54,687 nucleotides of DNA from Mycobacterium palustre (GCF_002101785.1 NZ_LQPJ01000153.1:1-54687); one strand, 5' to 3'. Shown: positions 30,237 to 39,786, numbered from the stretch's first letter. Numbers and translations: made by a program. Notes: a model not told the origin generated them from the letters alone.

Positions 30237-30279
30237 CCGACGCCCGGCCCGTGCGATTGGCGCACAGTTCGGGCGTCGG
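30237..30279 (-). terminator. strong hairpin between rpmE and prfA
   Basis: CCGACGCCCG (30237-30246) and CGGGCGTCGG (30270-30279) form a perfect 10-bp stem, with an inner repeat GTGCG/CGCAC (30251-30255 with 30261-30265). There is no U-run, common for mycobacterial terminators, so it may terminate or attenuate rpmE transcripts or stabilise the 3' end. Confidence 0.55.
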
Positions 30280-30287
30280 TAAGCCAG

Positions 30288-30530
30288 CTATTTGTGGGTC
30301 GACCCGGCCTGCTCGGCCCCGGCCTTGCGCTTGCCGTAGCGCTTCTCGAAGCGGGCCACCCGGCCGCCGCTGTCGAGGATCTTCTGCTTGCCGGTGTAGA
30401 ACGGGTGGCACTGCGAGCAAACCTCGACGACGATGTTGCCGCCGGGCTTGGTGCTGCGGGTCTGGAACGTGTTGCCGCACCCGCAGTGCACGGTGGTCTC
30501 CGCGTAGGCGGGGTGGATGTCAGCCTTCAT
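30288..30530 (-). CDS. rpmE: 50S ribosomal protein L31, zinc-binding form
   Basis: 80 residues. All four zinc-ligand cysteines are present: Cys16, Cys18 (VHCGCGN), Cys38 and Cys41 (EVCSQCHPF). It is therefore the zinc-replete paralogue rather than the cysteine-free form made under zinc starvation. The C-terminal RRYGKRK-like basic patch binds rRNA. It stands alone between rho (117 bases upstream) and prfA. Confidence 0.97.
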   Translation of the reverse strand: MKADIHPAYAETTVHCGCGNTFQTRSTKPGGNIVVEVCSQCHPFYTGKQKILDSGGRVARFEKRYGKRKAGAEQAGSTHK

Positions 30531-30647
30531 GATGTCCTTTTCGGGTAGTCGACCGTCGATTATGCCAGGTCAGGTGCTGTCTTCCCAAACAGCGGGAAGC
30601 GCCGCGGCATTCCCGGTGTCCGGGCCGGGCCGCGGCGTGGTGACGCG

Positions 30648-32498
30648 TCAGTCGTTGTCCATCGAGCCCGGCGTCGTCTTGGACACCTGCACCAGGAACT
30701 CGTAGTTGTTCTTCGTCTTGCGCAGCTGGCTCATCAGCAGGTCGATGGCCTGGTGCGGGTCCAGACCCGACAGCACCCGCCGCAGCTTGTGCACGATGGC
30801 GAACTCGTCGGGGGATAGCAGCAGCTCGTCCTTGCGGGTGCCCGAGGGGTTGACGTCGACCGCGGGGAACACGCGCCGCTCGGCGATCTTGCGGTCCAGC
30901 TTGAGCTCGGCGTTACCGGTGCCCTTGAACTCCTCGAAAATGACCGTGTCGCCGGTGGATCCGGTCTCGACCATCGCGGTGGCGATGATCGTCAGCGAGC
31001 CGCCCTCCTCGATGTTGCGCGCGGCGCCGAGGAAGCGCTTGGGCGGGTACAGCGCGGTGGAGTCGACGCCACCGGACAGGATCCGGCCCGACGCGGGCGA
31101 CGCGTTGTTGTACGCGCGGCCCAGGCGGGTGATCGAGTCGAGCAGCACCACGACGTCCTTGCCCTGCTCGACGAGCCGCTTGGCCCGTTCGATCGCCAGC
31201 TCGGCGACCGAGGTGTGGTCCGACGGGGGCCGGTCGAACGTAGAGGCGATGACCTCGCCCTTGACCGAGCGCTGCATGTCGGTGACCTCCTCGGGCCGCT
31301 CGTCGACGAGGACGACCATGAGGTGGCATTCAGGGTTGTTCTTGGTGATCGCGTTGGCGATGTCCTGCAGAATCGTGGTCTTACCGGCCTTGGGCGGCGA
31401 CACGATCAGCGCGCGCTGCCCCTTGCCGATCGGCATGATCAGGTCGATGACCCGGGTGGTCAGCCGCTCGGTGGTGGTTTCCAGGCGCAGCCGCTGGTTG
31501 GGGTACAGCGGGGTGAGCTTGCCGAATTCGGGCCGCTTCTTGGCGTCTTCGACCGAGCCGCCGTTGACGCTGTCCAGGCGCACCAGCGGGTTGAACTTCT
31601 GGCGCTGGTTGGGCTGCTCGCCGTCGCGGGGCACGCGCACCGCTCCGGTCACCGCGTCGCCGCGGCGCAAACCGTTCTTGCGCACCATGTTCATGGAAAC
31701 GTAGACGTCGTGCGGGCCGGCCAGGTAGCCGGAGGTGCGCACGAACGCGTAATTGTCGAGCACGTCAAGGATTCCGGCGACGGGCTGGACGACGTCGTCC
31801 TCGCGCAGTTCGGTGTCGGTGCCGTCGCCCGACCGCTCGCCCCGGCGCCTGCGGTCGCGGAACCGGCGTCCGCGGCGGCCCTGACGGCCCTCGCCGTCGT
31901 CGTCCTGCTGATTTGAGGCCCGTGGCTGCTGCCCGCCGGAGCCCTGCTGATCACCGCTCTGGTCGCCGCCAACGTCTTGCCCGCGCTCGTCGGTCTTGGT
32001 GGCCTGCTGGCCCTGCTGGCGGTTGTTGGCGCCGGCGCCGTCTGCGCCCTCCCGGGCGTCGGGCCGCTTCGTCTCATCGGCTGTGCGCGTGGGTGATCCG
32101 GAGTCGCGGGAGGCACCGCGCCGTTCCCGGCGTGGCGCTTCGGTGCCGGCGCCGTTTTGTTGCCCGTCGGCCGCCGACGCGTCGGCGGGGGCTTCGGTCG
32201 GTGCTTCGGTGGTGGCCGCGTCGGCTTTCCCGCTCTCCGCGGGGGCGGCCGGCGCCGGAGTCCCGTTGGCCAGTCCCCTGATTTCCTTGATCGCGGCGAT
32301 CAGTTCGCTCTTGCGCATGCCCGACGTCCCCTTGACGCCGACTTGGTTGGCCAGCGCGCGCAGTTCGGGCAGCACCATCGTGGACAGGGAGCCGACCGAG
32401 GCATCGGTTTTCAGGTCGGGTGTGTCTTGGGTCACGGCGTTCGGCTGCGCGGTGCTGTCGGTGCTTTCGCCGGCCGTGAACAGGTCCGTATCAGTCAC
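30648..32498 (-). CDS. rho: transcription termination factor Rho
   Basis: 616 residues. A hexameric RNA-dependent ATPase that ends untranslated transcripts. The N-terminal Rho_N domain (about 30-80, LSTMVLPELRALANQVGV) is followed by a 130-residue low-complexity insert rich in Gly, Gln, Asp and Arg that ends RQGRRGRRFRDRRRRGERSG. This insert is typical of actinobacterial Rho and binds RNA. The primary RNA-binding domain and ATPase follow (SPPKAGKTTILQDI; VLVDERPEEVTDM; Q/R loops in SGRILSGGVDSTALYPPKRF). The frame opens further upstream, but the GTG at 32498 matches the known start VTDTDLFTAGES and has AAAGGA upstream. Confidence 0.96.
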   Translation of the reverse strand: MTDTDLFTAGESTDSTAQPNAVTQDTPDLKTDASVGSLSTMVLPELRALANQVGVKGTSGMRKSELIAAIKEIRGLANGTPAPAAPAESGKADAATTEAPTEAPADASAADGQQNGAGTEAPRRERRGASRDSGSPTRTADETKRPDAREGADGAGANNRQQGQQATKTDERGQDVGGDQSGDQQGSGGQQPRASNQQDDDGEGRQGRRGRRFRDRRRRGERSGDGTDTELREDDVVQPVAGILDVLDNYAFVRTSGYLAGPHDVYVSMNMVRKNGLRRGDAVTGAVRVPRDGEQPNQRQKFNPLVRLDSVNGGSVEDAKKRPEFGKLTPLYPNQRLRLETTTERLTTRVIDLIMPIGKGQRALIVSPPKAGKTTILQDIANAITKNNPECHLMVVLVDERPEEVTDMQRSVKGEVIASTFDRPPSDHTSVAELAIERAKRLVEQGKDVVVLLDSITRLGRAYNNASPASGRILSGGVDSTALYPPKRFLGAARNIEEGGSLTIIATAMVETGSTGDTVIFEEFKGTGNAELKLDRKIAERRVFPAVDVNPSGTRKDELLLSPDEFAIVHKLRRVLSGLDPHQAIDLLMSQLRKTKNNYEFLVQVSKTTPGSMDND

Positions 32499-32764
32499 GG
32501 ATTTCCTTTCTTCCCCCGCTGATCGGGTCATCCGGGGGTTAGTTGCATTCAGCCAAATTTGCCGAGTGCGCCCAATCATCGACTCTGCAACGGTGATCGC
32601 CAGGATCGGCGGAGAGTTCGGCGAACCTCGTTCACGAGAAGAATTGGTGTTGTCCTAGCGGCAAGGCAGTATGTGTGCAGATGCAGATGCTGCGATTGCT
32701 GGACGAATCCGAGGATAACCTGCATCTCAGCGGGAAGCAAGCAACCCTCCGCCCGCGTGGTGGA

Positions 32765-33700
32765 TCAACCGCCGACCTTGACTCCCGGGCTCCAGCGAAC
32801 TCCTTCGCCGGCGGTCATCGCGGAGATGGTGAATCCGTTCGCAGCGCCATAGTCTAGCGCTTCCTGCGGCAACTCCGGTTCAGTGCTCAATGCGATGAGC
32901 GAGGGGCCGGCCCCAGAAAGCGTGACCGCAACGTTGTAACGACGCAGCAGCCGCAGATATTCCGCCGAGGCGGGCATGGCCGGGGCCCGCTGCGGTTGAT
33001 GAAGAAGGTCTTCGGTGGCCGCCATCAGCAGGTCCGGTCGTTCGGTGAGGGCGACCACCAGCAACGCGGCGCGGCTGACGTTGAACCGGGCGTCGTCGTG
33101 GCTGACCTGGGCCGGTAACAGCACCCGCGTCTCGGCGGTCAGCGAGCGCTCCTCGGGAATCGCGCAGAACAGCCGGATATCCGGGTGCAGCCGCAGCGGT
33201 ACGGCGCGGTAGTCGGGCCCGTCGCCGGTGCGTTCGATCCAGGACACCACCGCCCCGCCCAGCACCGCGGCGGCGGCGTTGTCGGGATGCCCCTCGAACT
33301 CCGAGGCCAGCTGGATCAGCCGGTCGACGCTCAGCGGCAACGAATCCGTCTGCGCCACAAGGCCGTTCACCGCGGCCAGGCCACCGACGACCGCCGCCGC
33401 CGAGGACCCGAGACCGCGGCCGTGTGGGATGGCGTTGCGGCAGCGCACCACCATCCCGGGCACGCCGACGCCGAGCGCCCGCAGCCCGCGTTCGACGGCG
33501 CGCACCACCAGGTGTTCGGCGTCCAGCGGCACCTGGCCGGCGCCCTCGCCCTCGACCTCGACGACCAGGCCGGAATCCGTTGTCTCGATGACGACTTCGT
33601 CGCACAGGCTCAGCGCCAGGCCGAGGCTGTCGAAACCCGGCCCGAGGTTGGCGCTGGACGCCGAGACCACGGCGCTCGCCGCCAGCCCGGCGGGCAGCAT
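32765..33700 (-). CDS. thrB: homoserine kinase
   Basis: 311 residues, GHMP kinase family. It phosphorylates homoserine for threonine synthase. The ATP-binding motif is IPHGRGLGSSAAAVVGG, the N-terminal substrate motif VSASSANLGPGFDSLGLAL, and the C-terminal GAGPS loop is in VTLSGAGPSLIAL. The ATG at 33700 is used. A TTG at 33709, overlapping the thrC stop (TTGA), corresponds to the M. tuberculosis start region and is a credible alternative. It is last in the lysA-hom-thrC-thrB run. Confidence 0.95.
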   Translation of the reverse strand: MLPAGLAASAVVSASSANLGPGFDSLGLALSLCDEVVIETTDSGLVVEVEGEGAGQVPLDAEHLVVRAVERGLRALGVGVPGMVVRCRNAIPHGRGLGSSAAAVVGGLAAVNGLVAQTDSLPLSVDRLIQLASEFEGHPDNAAAAVLGGAVVSWIERTGDGPDYRAVPLRLHPDIRLFCAIPEERSLTAETRVLLPAQVSHDDARFNVSRAALLVVALTERPDLLMAATEDLLHQPQRAPAMPASAEYLRLLRRYNVAVTLSGAGPSLIALSTEPELPQEALDYGAANGFTISAMTAGEGVRWSPGVKVGG

Positions 33701-33705
33701 CTGGG

Positions 33706-34797
33706 TCAACTGAGGCCCAACTTCTCCACCACCAGCACCGGGTCCACCGGCAGGGGCGCGACGGTCGGCATGTCCTTCAGCGCGGTGTCGGGGTCCTTGA
33801 GGCCGTTGCCGGTCACCGTGCACACCACCGTGGACCCGCGCGGCACCCAACCGTCGTCGACGGCCTTGAGCAGGCCCGCGATGCTGGCCGCGGACGCCGG
33901 CTCGACGAAGACGCCCTCGCACGCGGCCACCAGGTGGTAGGCCGCCAGGATCTCCTCGTCGGTCGCGGCCAGGAAGCGCCCGTTGGACTGCTGCTGGGCG
34001 TTGACGGCGGCCGCCCACGACGCCGGCGCGCCGATGCGGATCGCGGTCGCGATGGTCTCGGGGTTGGCGACCGGCTCGCCGCGCACCAGGGGGGCGGCGC
34101 CGGCGGCCTGGGTGCCCAGCATCCGGGGCAGCTTGTCGATGACGCCCTCGTGGTGGTATTCGGTGTAGCCCTTCCAGTACGCGGTGATGTTGCCGGCGTT
34201 GCCGACCGGCAGGGCGTGCACGTCGGGGGCGGCGCCCAGGGCGTCGACGATCTCGAAGGCCGCGGTCTTCTGCCCCTCGATGCGGACCGGGTTGACGGAG
34301 TTGACAAGCGAGATGGTCGGAAAGTCGGCGGCCATCTTGCGCGCGAGTTCGAGGCAGTCGTCGAAGTTGCCGTCGATCTGGATGATCTTGGCGCCGTGCA
34401 TGACCGCCTGCGCCAGCTTGCCCATCGCGATCTTGCCCTGCGGGATCAGCACGGCGCAGGTGATGCCGGCACGGGCGGCGTAGGCCGCCGCCGAGGCCGA
34501 CGTGTTTCCGGTCGAGGCGCACAGCACGGCCCGCTGGCCGCGGGCCACGGCGTCGGTGACCGCCATCGTCATGCCGCGGTCTTTGAACGAGCCGGTCGGG
34601 TTGAGGCCTTCCACCTTGAGGTGGATTGTGCAGCCGGTCTTTTCCGAGAGCCGGGGCGCCGGGATCAGCGGGGTGCCACCCTCGAGCAGGGTGACCGGGG
34701 TCCAGTCGTCGGCGACGGGCAGCCGGTCGCGGTACGCCGCGATCACCCCCGGCCAGGGTCGGGGCGTGGTCGTGCCTGTAATTCGGGGGGCGATCAC
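33706..34797 (-). CDS. thrC: threonine synthase
   Basis: 363 residues, PLP enzyme. It converts O-phosphohomoserine to threonine. The cofactor lysine is Lys72 in NPTGSFKDRGM and the phosphate loop is in PVGNAGNITAYWKG. Its GTG start overlaps the hom stop (GTGA), so the two are translationally coupled. Confidence 0.97.
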   Translation of the reverse strand: MIAPRITGTTTPRPWPGVIAAYRDRLPVADDWTPVTLLEGGTPLIPAPRLSEKTGCTIHLKVEGLNPTGSFKDRGMTMAVTDAVARGQRAVLCASTGNTSASAAAYAARAGITCAVLIPQGKIAMGKLAQAVMHGAKIIQIDGNFDDCLELARKMAADFPTISLVNSVNPVRIEGQKTAAFEIVDALGAAPDVHALPVGNAGNITAYWKGYTEYHHEGVIDKLPRMLGTQAAGAAPLVRGEPVANPETIATAIRIGAPASWAAAVNAQQQSNGRFLAATDEEILAAYHLVAACEGVFVEPASAASIAGLLKAVDDGWVPRGSTVVCTVTGNGLKDPDTALKDMPTVAPLPVDPVLVVEKLGLS

Positions 34798-36119
34798 AGG
34801 GCGTTTCCTTCCAGTCGCAGCACGCTTGTCACGTTCTGCACCACATCCAAATCGGCGAGGGCATCGACGGTTTCGGACAGCGCGGCATCGGTGGCGGTGT
34901 GGGTGACCACCACGATGCGGGCCCCCACCCGTCGCCCGCCCTCGTCCACCACGCCTTCCTGGCGGACCTCGGCGATGCTGACCTCGCGCTTGCCGAATTC
35001 CGCCGCCACCGCGGACAGCACGCCCGGCTTGTCGGCGACGTTCATGCTGACGTAGTAGCGGGTGGAGATCAATCCCATCGGGGCGATGGGCAGTTGGGCG
35101 TAGCGGGACTCCCGCGGGCCCCGGCTGCCCAGCACCCGGTTGCGGGCGGCCATCACCAGGTCGCCTGCCACCGCGGACGCGGTCGGCGCGCCGCCGGCGC
35201 CCTGGCCGTAGAACATCAGCCGTCCGGAGGCCGCGGCCTCGACCACCACCGCGTTGAACGCCCCGCTGACGGTGGCCAGCGGATGCGTCAGGGGCACCAG
35301 CGCCGGATAGACGCGGGCCGAAACCCGTTGCTGCCCGTCGTCTCCGGTGATGCGCTCGCAGATGGACAGCAGCTTGATGGTGCAGCCAAGTGCGCGCGCC
35401 GAGGCGAAGTCGGCGGGGGTGATCTTGGTGATGCCCTCGCGGTAGACGTCGTCGGCGTGCACCCGGGTGTGGAAGGCGATGGACGCCAGGATCGCGGCCT
35501 TGGCGGCGGCGTCGTAGCCCTCGACGTCGGCGGTGGGGTCGGCCTCGGCGTAGCCCAGGACGCTGGCGTCGGCCAGGGCGCTGTCGTAGTCGGCGCCGGT
35601 GCTGTCCATCGCGGACAGGATGTAGTTGGTGGTGCCGTTGACGATGCCGGCCACCCGCAGCACCGTGTCGCCGGCCAGCGACTGGGTCAGCGGGCGGATC
35701 ACCGGGATGGCGCCCGCGACCGCCGCCTCGAAATACAGGTCCACGTGGGCGTTTTCGGCCGCCTGGGCCAGCTCCCCGGTGGAGGTGGACAGCAGCGCCT
35801 TGTTGGCCGTGACGACGGACTTGCCGCGCTCGAGCGCGGACAGGATCGCCTTGCGGGCGGGCTCGACCGGCCCCATCAGCTCGACGACGATGTCGACGTC
35901 CTCGCGCGAGACGAGCTCCTCGATGTCGTCGGTGAGCAGCTCGATGGGGACGCCGCGGTCGTCGGCGACGCGGCGCACACCGATGCCGCGCAGCACCAGC
36001 GGGGCGCCGATGCGGGCCGCCAGGTCGTCGGCGCTGTCCTCGATGATGCGGACGACTTCGCTGCCGACGTTGCCGAACCCGAGTACTGCTACGCCGACGG
36101 ATTTTTCGTCACCGGACAC
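34794..36119 (-). CDS. hom: homoserine dehydrogenase
   Basis: 441 residues, as in M. tuberculosis (named thrA there). It reduces aspartate semialdehyde to homoserine with NAD(P)H. The Rossmann loop is VAVLGFGNVGSEVV; the substrate region has VTANKALL, IVNGTTNYILSAM and GYAEADPTADVEGYDAAAK. Residues from about 355 form an ACT domain (VSMNVADKPGVLSAVAAEF), the site of threonine feedback inhibition. It starts 3 bases after the lysA stop. Confidence 0.97.
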   Translation of the reverse strand: MSGDEKSVGVAVLGFGNVGSEVVRIIEDSADDLAARIGAPLVLRGIGVRRVADDRGVPIELLTDDIEELVSREDVDIVVELMGPVEPARKAILSALERGKSVVTANKALLSTSTGELAQAAENAHVDLYFEAAVAGAIPVIRPLTQSLAGDTVLRVAGIVNGTTNYILSAMDSTGADYDSALADASVLGYAEADPTADVEGYDAAAKAAILASIAFHTRVHADDVYREGITKITPADFASARALGCTIKLLSICERITGDDGQQRVSARVYPALVPLTHPLATVSGAFNAVVVEAAASGRLMFYGQGAGGAPTASAVAGDLVMAARNRVLGSRGPRESRYAQLPIAPMGLISTRYYVSMNVADKPGVLSAVAAEFGKREVSIAEVRQEGVVDEGGRRVGARIVVVTHTATDAALSETVDALADLDVVQNVTSVLRLEGNAL

Positions 36120-36122
36120 GGG

Positions 36123-37541
36123 TCACCTCACTTCCAGACTCAGCAGATCGTCGACCGTCTCCCGCCGCAGGATCAGCCGGGCGCGCCCGGCGCGCACGGC
36201 GACCACGGCGGGGCGGCCGATCATGTTGTAGCGGCTCGACAGCGAATAGCAGTAGGCGCCGGTGGCGGCGACCCCGAGCAGGTCGCCCGGCTGCAGGTCG
36301 CCGGGCACCCAGGTGTCGCGGACGACGATATCGCCCGTCTCGCAATGCTTTCCGACGATGCGGGCCAGCTGGGCGGGTGCGTCGCTGGTCCGCGACACCA
36401 GGCGGGCGTCGTACTGCGCGTCGTACAGCGCGGTGCGGATGTTGTCGCTCATGCCGCCGTCGACGCTGACGTAGCGCCGGTGCGCGGTGGTGCTGACGTC
36501 GACGTCCTTGACGGTGCCGACCTCGTACAGCGTGATGGTGCCCGGCCCGGCGATCGCGCGGCCGGGCTCGACGACCAGGGTGGGGGTGGGCAGCCCGACC
36601 GCGGCCGACTCGTTGCGCACGATAACGCTCAGCTTCTCGGCCAGCTCCGAGACCGGCGGCGGGTCGTCGGCCGCCAGGTACGAGATGCCCAGGCCGCCAC
36701 CGAGATCGACGGTGGAGAGCTGGGCCGTCTTCTCGGCGCCGAACTCGGCGACGATGTCGCGCAGCAGGCCGATGACGCGGTGCGCGGCGATCTCGAAGCC
36801 GGCGACGTCGAAGATCTGCGAGCCGATGTGGCTGTGCAGCCCGACCAGCCGCAGGTGGTCGGTGTCGAAGACGCGGCGGACCGCCGCCATCGCCGCGCCG
36901 CTGGCCACCGACAGGCCGAACTTCTGGTCCTCGTGCGCGGTGGAGATGAACTCGTGGGTGTGCGCCTCGACGCCGACGGTCAGGCGCACCAGCACGTCCT
37001 GGACGACGCCGGCCTCGCCGGCGACGGCGTCGAGGCGCTCGATTTCGGTCATCGAGTCCAGCACGACGTGGCCCACGCCCGCCTTGACGGCGGCGGTCAG
37101 CTCCGCGACGGATTTGTTGTTGCCGTGGAAGGTGATCCGCTCGGGCGGGAAGTCGGCGTGCAGCGCGACGGCCAGCTCCCCGCCGGTGCACACGTCGAGG
37201 GACAGGCCCTCCTCGTTGATCCAGCGCGCGATCTCGGTGCACAGGAACGCCTTGGCGGCGTAGTGCACGTGGTGGCCGCCGCCGAAGGCCGCGGCCATGT
37301 CTTGGCAACGGGAGCGGAAGTCGTCCTCGTCGATGACGAACAACGGCGTCCCGTATTCCTGGGCGAGCTCGTTTACCGACACTCCCCCGATCACCGCCGC
37401 GCCCGCTTCGTCACGGATCGTGTTGCGCGGCCAGACGTTTGGCGCCAGCCGCAGCAGTTCTTCGGGGGATTGCGGGCGCAGCGGGCTTTCGGCGTGCCGG
37501 GTCTCGTCGGCGTGCCGGGGACCGGCGGGATGCACGTTCAC
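36123..37541 (-). CDS. lysA: diaminopimelate decarboxylase
   Basis: 472 residues. It decarboxylates meso-diaminopimelate to lysine. Lys97 (VHYAAKAFLC) binds PLP. The phosphate-binding GGGLGISY, substrate motif EPGRAIAGPG and the partner-chain CETGD and ATGAYCYSLSSRYN elements are all present. The GTG at 37541 overlaps the argS stop (GTGA) and adds 25 residues (NVHPAGPRHADETRHAESP) relative to the older 447-residue annotation in M. tuberculosis. Coupling to argS favours this longer form. Confidence 0.95.
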   Translation of the reverse strand: MNVHPAGPRHADETRHAESPLRPQSPEELLRLAPNVWPRNTIRDEAGAAVIGGVSVNELAQEYGTPLFVIDEDDFRSRCQDMAAAFGGGHHVHYAAKAFLCTEIARWINEEGLSLDVCTGGELAVALHADFPPERITFHGNNKSVAELTAAVKAGVGHVVLDSMTEIERLDAVAGEAGVVQDVLVRLTVGVEAHTHEFISTAHEDQKFGLSVASGAAMAAVRRVFDTDHLRLVGLHSHIGSQIFDVAGFEIAAHRVIGLLRDIVAEFGAEKTAQLSTVDLGGGLGISYLAADDPPPVSELAEKLSVIVRNESAAVGLPTPTLVVEPGRAIAGPGTITLYEVGTVKDVDVSTTAHRRYVSVDGGMSDNIRTALYDAQYDARLVSRTSDAPAQLARIVGKHCETGDIVVRDTWVPGDLQPGDLLGVAATGAYCYSLSSRYNMIGRPAVVAVRAGRARLILRRETVDDLLSLEVR

Positions 37542-39190
37542 ATTCGCTCCGGGGCGGTGACGCCGAGGATGGTCAGACCGTTGGCGACGACCTGGCGGGT
37601 GGCCTGGCACAGCGCCAGGCGCGCGGTGTGCAGGTCGGTGGGCTGCTCGTCGCCCTGCGGCAACACCCGGCACGAGTCGTAGAACCGGTGGTAGTCGCCG
37701 GCGAGGTCCTCCAGGTAACGGCACACCCGGTGCGGCTCCCGAAGGGACGCGGCGGTTTTGAGCACCCGGGGGAATTCGCCGATGGTGCGCAGCAGCGTGC
37801 CCTCTTTGTCGTGGGTGAGCAATTCCAGGTGCCCGGTGTCGGCGAGCAGGCCGAGCTCGGCGGCGTTGCGGGCCAGTGCCGACAGCCTGGCGTGCGCGTA
37901 TTGCACGTAGTAGACCGGGTTTTCGTTGGACGCCGACGACCACAGCGCCAGGTCGATGTCGATGGCGGTGTCCACCGACGAGCGGATCAGGCTGTAACGC
38001 GCCGCGTCGACGCCGATCGCGTCGACCAGGTCGTCCAGCGTCAGCACCGTGCCGGCGCGCTTGCTCATCCGGACCGGCTGGCCGTCGCGGACCAGGTTGA
38101 CCATTTGCCCGATGAGCACCTCGACCGTGGCCGGGTCCTCGCCGAAGGCGGCCGCCACCGCCTTGAGCCGGGCGATGTAGCCGTGGTGGTCGGCGCCGAG
38201 CATGTAGATGCACAGGTCGAAGCCGCGTTGCCGCTTGTCCAGGTAGTAGGCGATGTCGGCGGCGATGTAGGCCGGCTTGCCGTCGCTCTTGATCACGACG
38301 CGGTCCTTGTCGTCACCAAAAGCGCTGGTGCGCAACCACGTTGCGCCGTCCTTCTCGTAGATGTTGCCGGTCGTGCGGAGCCGGGCCAGGGCCTGGTCGA
38401 CCCGTCCGCTGGTGTGCATGGAGTCTTCGTGGGTGTAGACGTCGAAGTCGGTGCCGAACTCGTGCAGCGACTGCTTGATGTGGGTGAACATCAGGTCGAC
38501 GCCGATCGCGCGGAACGTCTCGTGCATCTCGTCGTCGGGCAGGCTCAGCGCGTCGGGCGCCTTCTGCAACACCTGCGCCGCGATGTCGTGGATGTAGGCG
38601 CCGGCGTAGCCGTCTTCCGGGGTGGGCTCGCCCTTGGCCGCGGCGATCAGCGAGCTGGCGAACCGGTCGATTTGGGCGCCGTGGTCGTTGAAATAGTATT
38701 CGCGCACCACGTCGGCGCCCTGGGTGGACAGCAGCCGGCCGAGCGCGTCGCCGACGGCGGCCCAGCGGGTGCCGCCGATGTGGATCGGGCCGGTGGGGTT
38801 GGCCGAGACGAACTCCAGGTTGATCTTGTGGCCTTGTAGCGCGTCGGACTGGCCGAACTCGTCGCCGGCGTCGAGGACGTTGCTGACGATGACGGCCTGT
38901 GCCGACGCCTCGAGGCGCATGTTGATGAAGCCGGGGCCGGCCACTTCGGCCGAGGCGATGCCGGCGGCGTCGGTCAGCTTCTCGGCGAGCCATCCGGCCA
39001 GCTCGCGCGGGTTGGCGCCGACCTTCTTGCCCAGCTGTAACGCCAGGTTGCTGGCGTAGTCGCCGTGATCGGGATTACGCGGGCGTTCCACCGTGACCGT
39101 CGCCGGCAAGGCGGCAGCGTCCAGTCCGCGCTCGGCAAGCACCGCGGCAGCGGTGGCTTTGAGCAGCTCAGCCAGGTCAGCGGGGGTCAC
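37538..39190 (-). CDS. argS: arginyl-tRNA synthetase
   Basis: 550 residues, class I synthetase. The HIGH motif is PTGPIHIGGTRW, the KMSK motif is VRMSKRAGTVL. The N-terminal Add-1 domain (about 1-110) recognises the tRNA elbow and the C-terminal helical domain ends GVTAPERM. The GTG at 39190 gives the same length and N-terminus (TPADLAELLKATAAAVL) as in M. tuberculosis. It diverges from a tRNA-Arg gene, one of its own substrates, 114 bases away. Confidence 0.97.
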   Translation of the reverse strand: MTPADLAELLKATAAAVLAERGLDAAALPATVTVERPRNPDHGDYASNLALQLGKKVGANPRELAGWLAEKLTDAAGIASAEVAGPGFINMRLEASAQAVIVSNVLDAGDEFGQSDALQGHKINLEFVSANPTGPIHIGGTRWAAVGDALGRLLSTQGADVVREYYFNDHGAQIDRFASSLIAAAKGEPTPEDGYAGAYIHDIAAQVLQKAPDALSLPDDEMHETFRAIGVDLMFTHIKQSLHEFGTDFDVYTHEDSMHTSGRVDQALARLRTTGNIYEKDGATWLRTSAFGDDKDRVVIKSDGKPAYIAADIAYYLDKRQRGFDLCIYMLGADHHGYIARLKAVAAAFGEDPATVEVLIGQMVNLVRDGQPVRMSKRAGTVLTLDDLVDAIGVDAARYSLIRSSVDTAIDIDLALWSSASNENPVYYVQYAHARLSALARNAAELGLLADTGHLELLTHDKEGTLLRTIGEFPRVLKTAASLREPHRVCRYLEDLAGDYHRFYDSCRVLPQGDEQPTDLHTARLALCQATRQVVANGLTILGVTAPERM

Positions 39191-39304
39191 GAGCGTCCAT
39201 CCTATTGGCTCGGGTGCTCTCCCCCCGAATCGTCGCGATGACGAAGCCGCCACCGGGATGCGCTAATCTAGCGGGGCCCAGTTGGCGCAACATCTCTATC
39301 GTGC

Positions 39305-39380
39305 GCCCCCGTAGCTCAGGGGATAGAGCGTCTGCCTCCGGAGCAGAAGGCCGCAGGTTCGAATCCTGCCGGGGGCACCA
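39305..39380 (+). tRNA. tRNA-Arg (anticodon CCG)
   Basis: A 76-base cloverleaf. Acceptor arms GCCCCCG (39305-39311) and CGGGGGC (39370-39376) pair; the anticodon stem TCTGC/GCAGA encloses loop CTCCGGA with anticodon CCG; the T-arm is GCAGG TTCGAAT CCTGC. The 3' CCA is encoded. A likely -10 (TAATCT, 39264-39269) lies upstream. tRNA 3' ends are common integration sites and accessory genes follow, but I found no second copy of this 3' end in the window. Confidence 0.97.
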
Positions 39381-39762
39381 AGGTTTAAGCAGCTAGAGCC
39401 ACTTTTAACCTCCTCTGGAGATATCAAATGCCTCCGGGGTGCCCCTCGAAATTCGTCCGTCTGGCGTCAGCAAACGAGGCGATCCATTGCCCACCCGTGG
39501 CATAGACGATCCCGCGTCCTCGCCAAGCTTGCCAACGCGCCAACCATCAGATAGCGCCCCGTCGACATACCTCGGCGGGTGCTTGTCGTTCCGCCGTCGC
39601 CAATAGGACGCCGGCCCGGGCGCTGGCAATTATTAAAAGACTTGGCCCGGTTCCAAGGTTGCTGTGTTGCGGAATCGCCAACCTTGCGTCCCGAACAACG
39701 CGACCAGTATTTTGCGCAGAATCGTACCACTTTCGGTACTTTTTTTCCTGCGCGGACGGCAG
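39381..39762. other. non-coding, AT-richer stretch between tRNA-Arg and the AbiE operators
   Basis: About 380 bases with no gene I can support. Base composition is visibly lower in G+C than the neighbours (for example AATTATTAAAAGACTTGG near 39630), consistent with foreign or degenerate DNA. Short frames on both strands lack coding character. The right end carries an inverted repeat at 39724-39739 described separately. Confidence 0.5.
39724..39739. promoter_or_regulatory. upstream inverted repeat of the AbiE promoter
   Basis: GTACC (39724-39728) and GGTAC (39735-39739) surround a 6-base centre. The half-site resembles the stronger repeat 39 bases downstream, suggesting two sites for the same regulator. 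Confidence 0.5.
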
Positions 39763-39786
39763 AACCGTACTGAATATGGTACGGTT
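39763..39786. promoter_or_regulatory. main inverted repeat (operator) of the AbiE promoter
   Basis: AACCGTAC (39763-39770) and GTACGGTT (39779-39786) are perfect 8-base arms around TGAATATG. AbiEi antitoxins in other bacteria repress their own operon by binding paired inverted repeats, so this is the expected operator. A further short repeat (CAGA/TCTG, 39791-39803) lies just before the ribosome-binding site. Confidence 0.65.

Noticed and set aside
34899..37682. A 927-codon open frame on the plus strand
   Set aside because: It is antisense to hom and lysA, both complete with all active-site motifs. The composition is that of a shadow frame.
39405..39730. Two minus-strand frames of 74 and 87 codons after the tRNA
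   Set aside because: They overlap each other in different frames, have no ribosome-binding site and no recognisable motif; composition is not like the real genes nearby.
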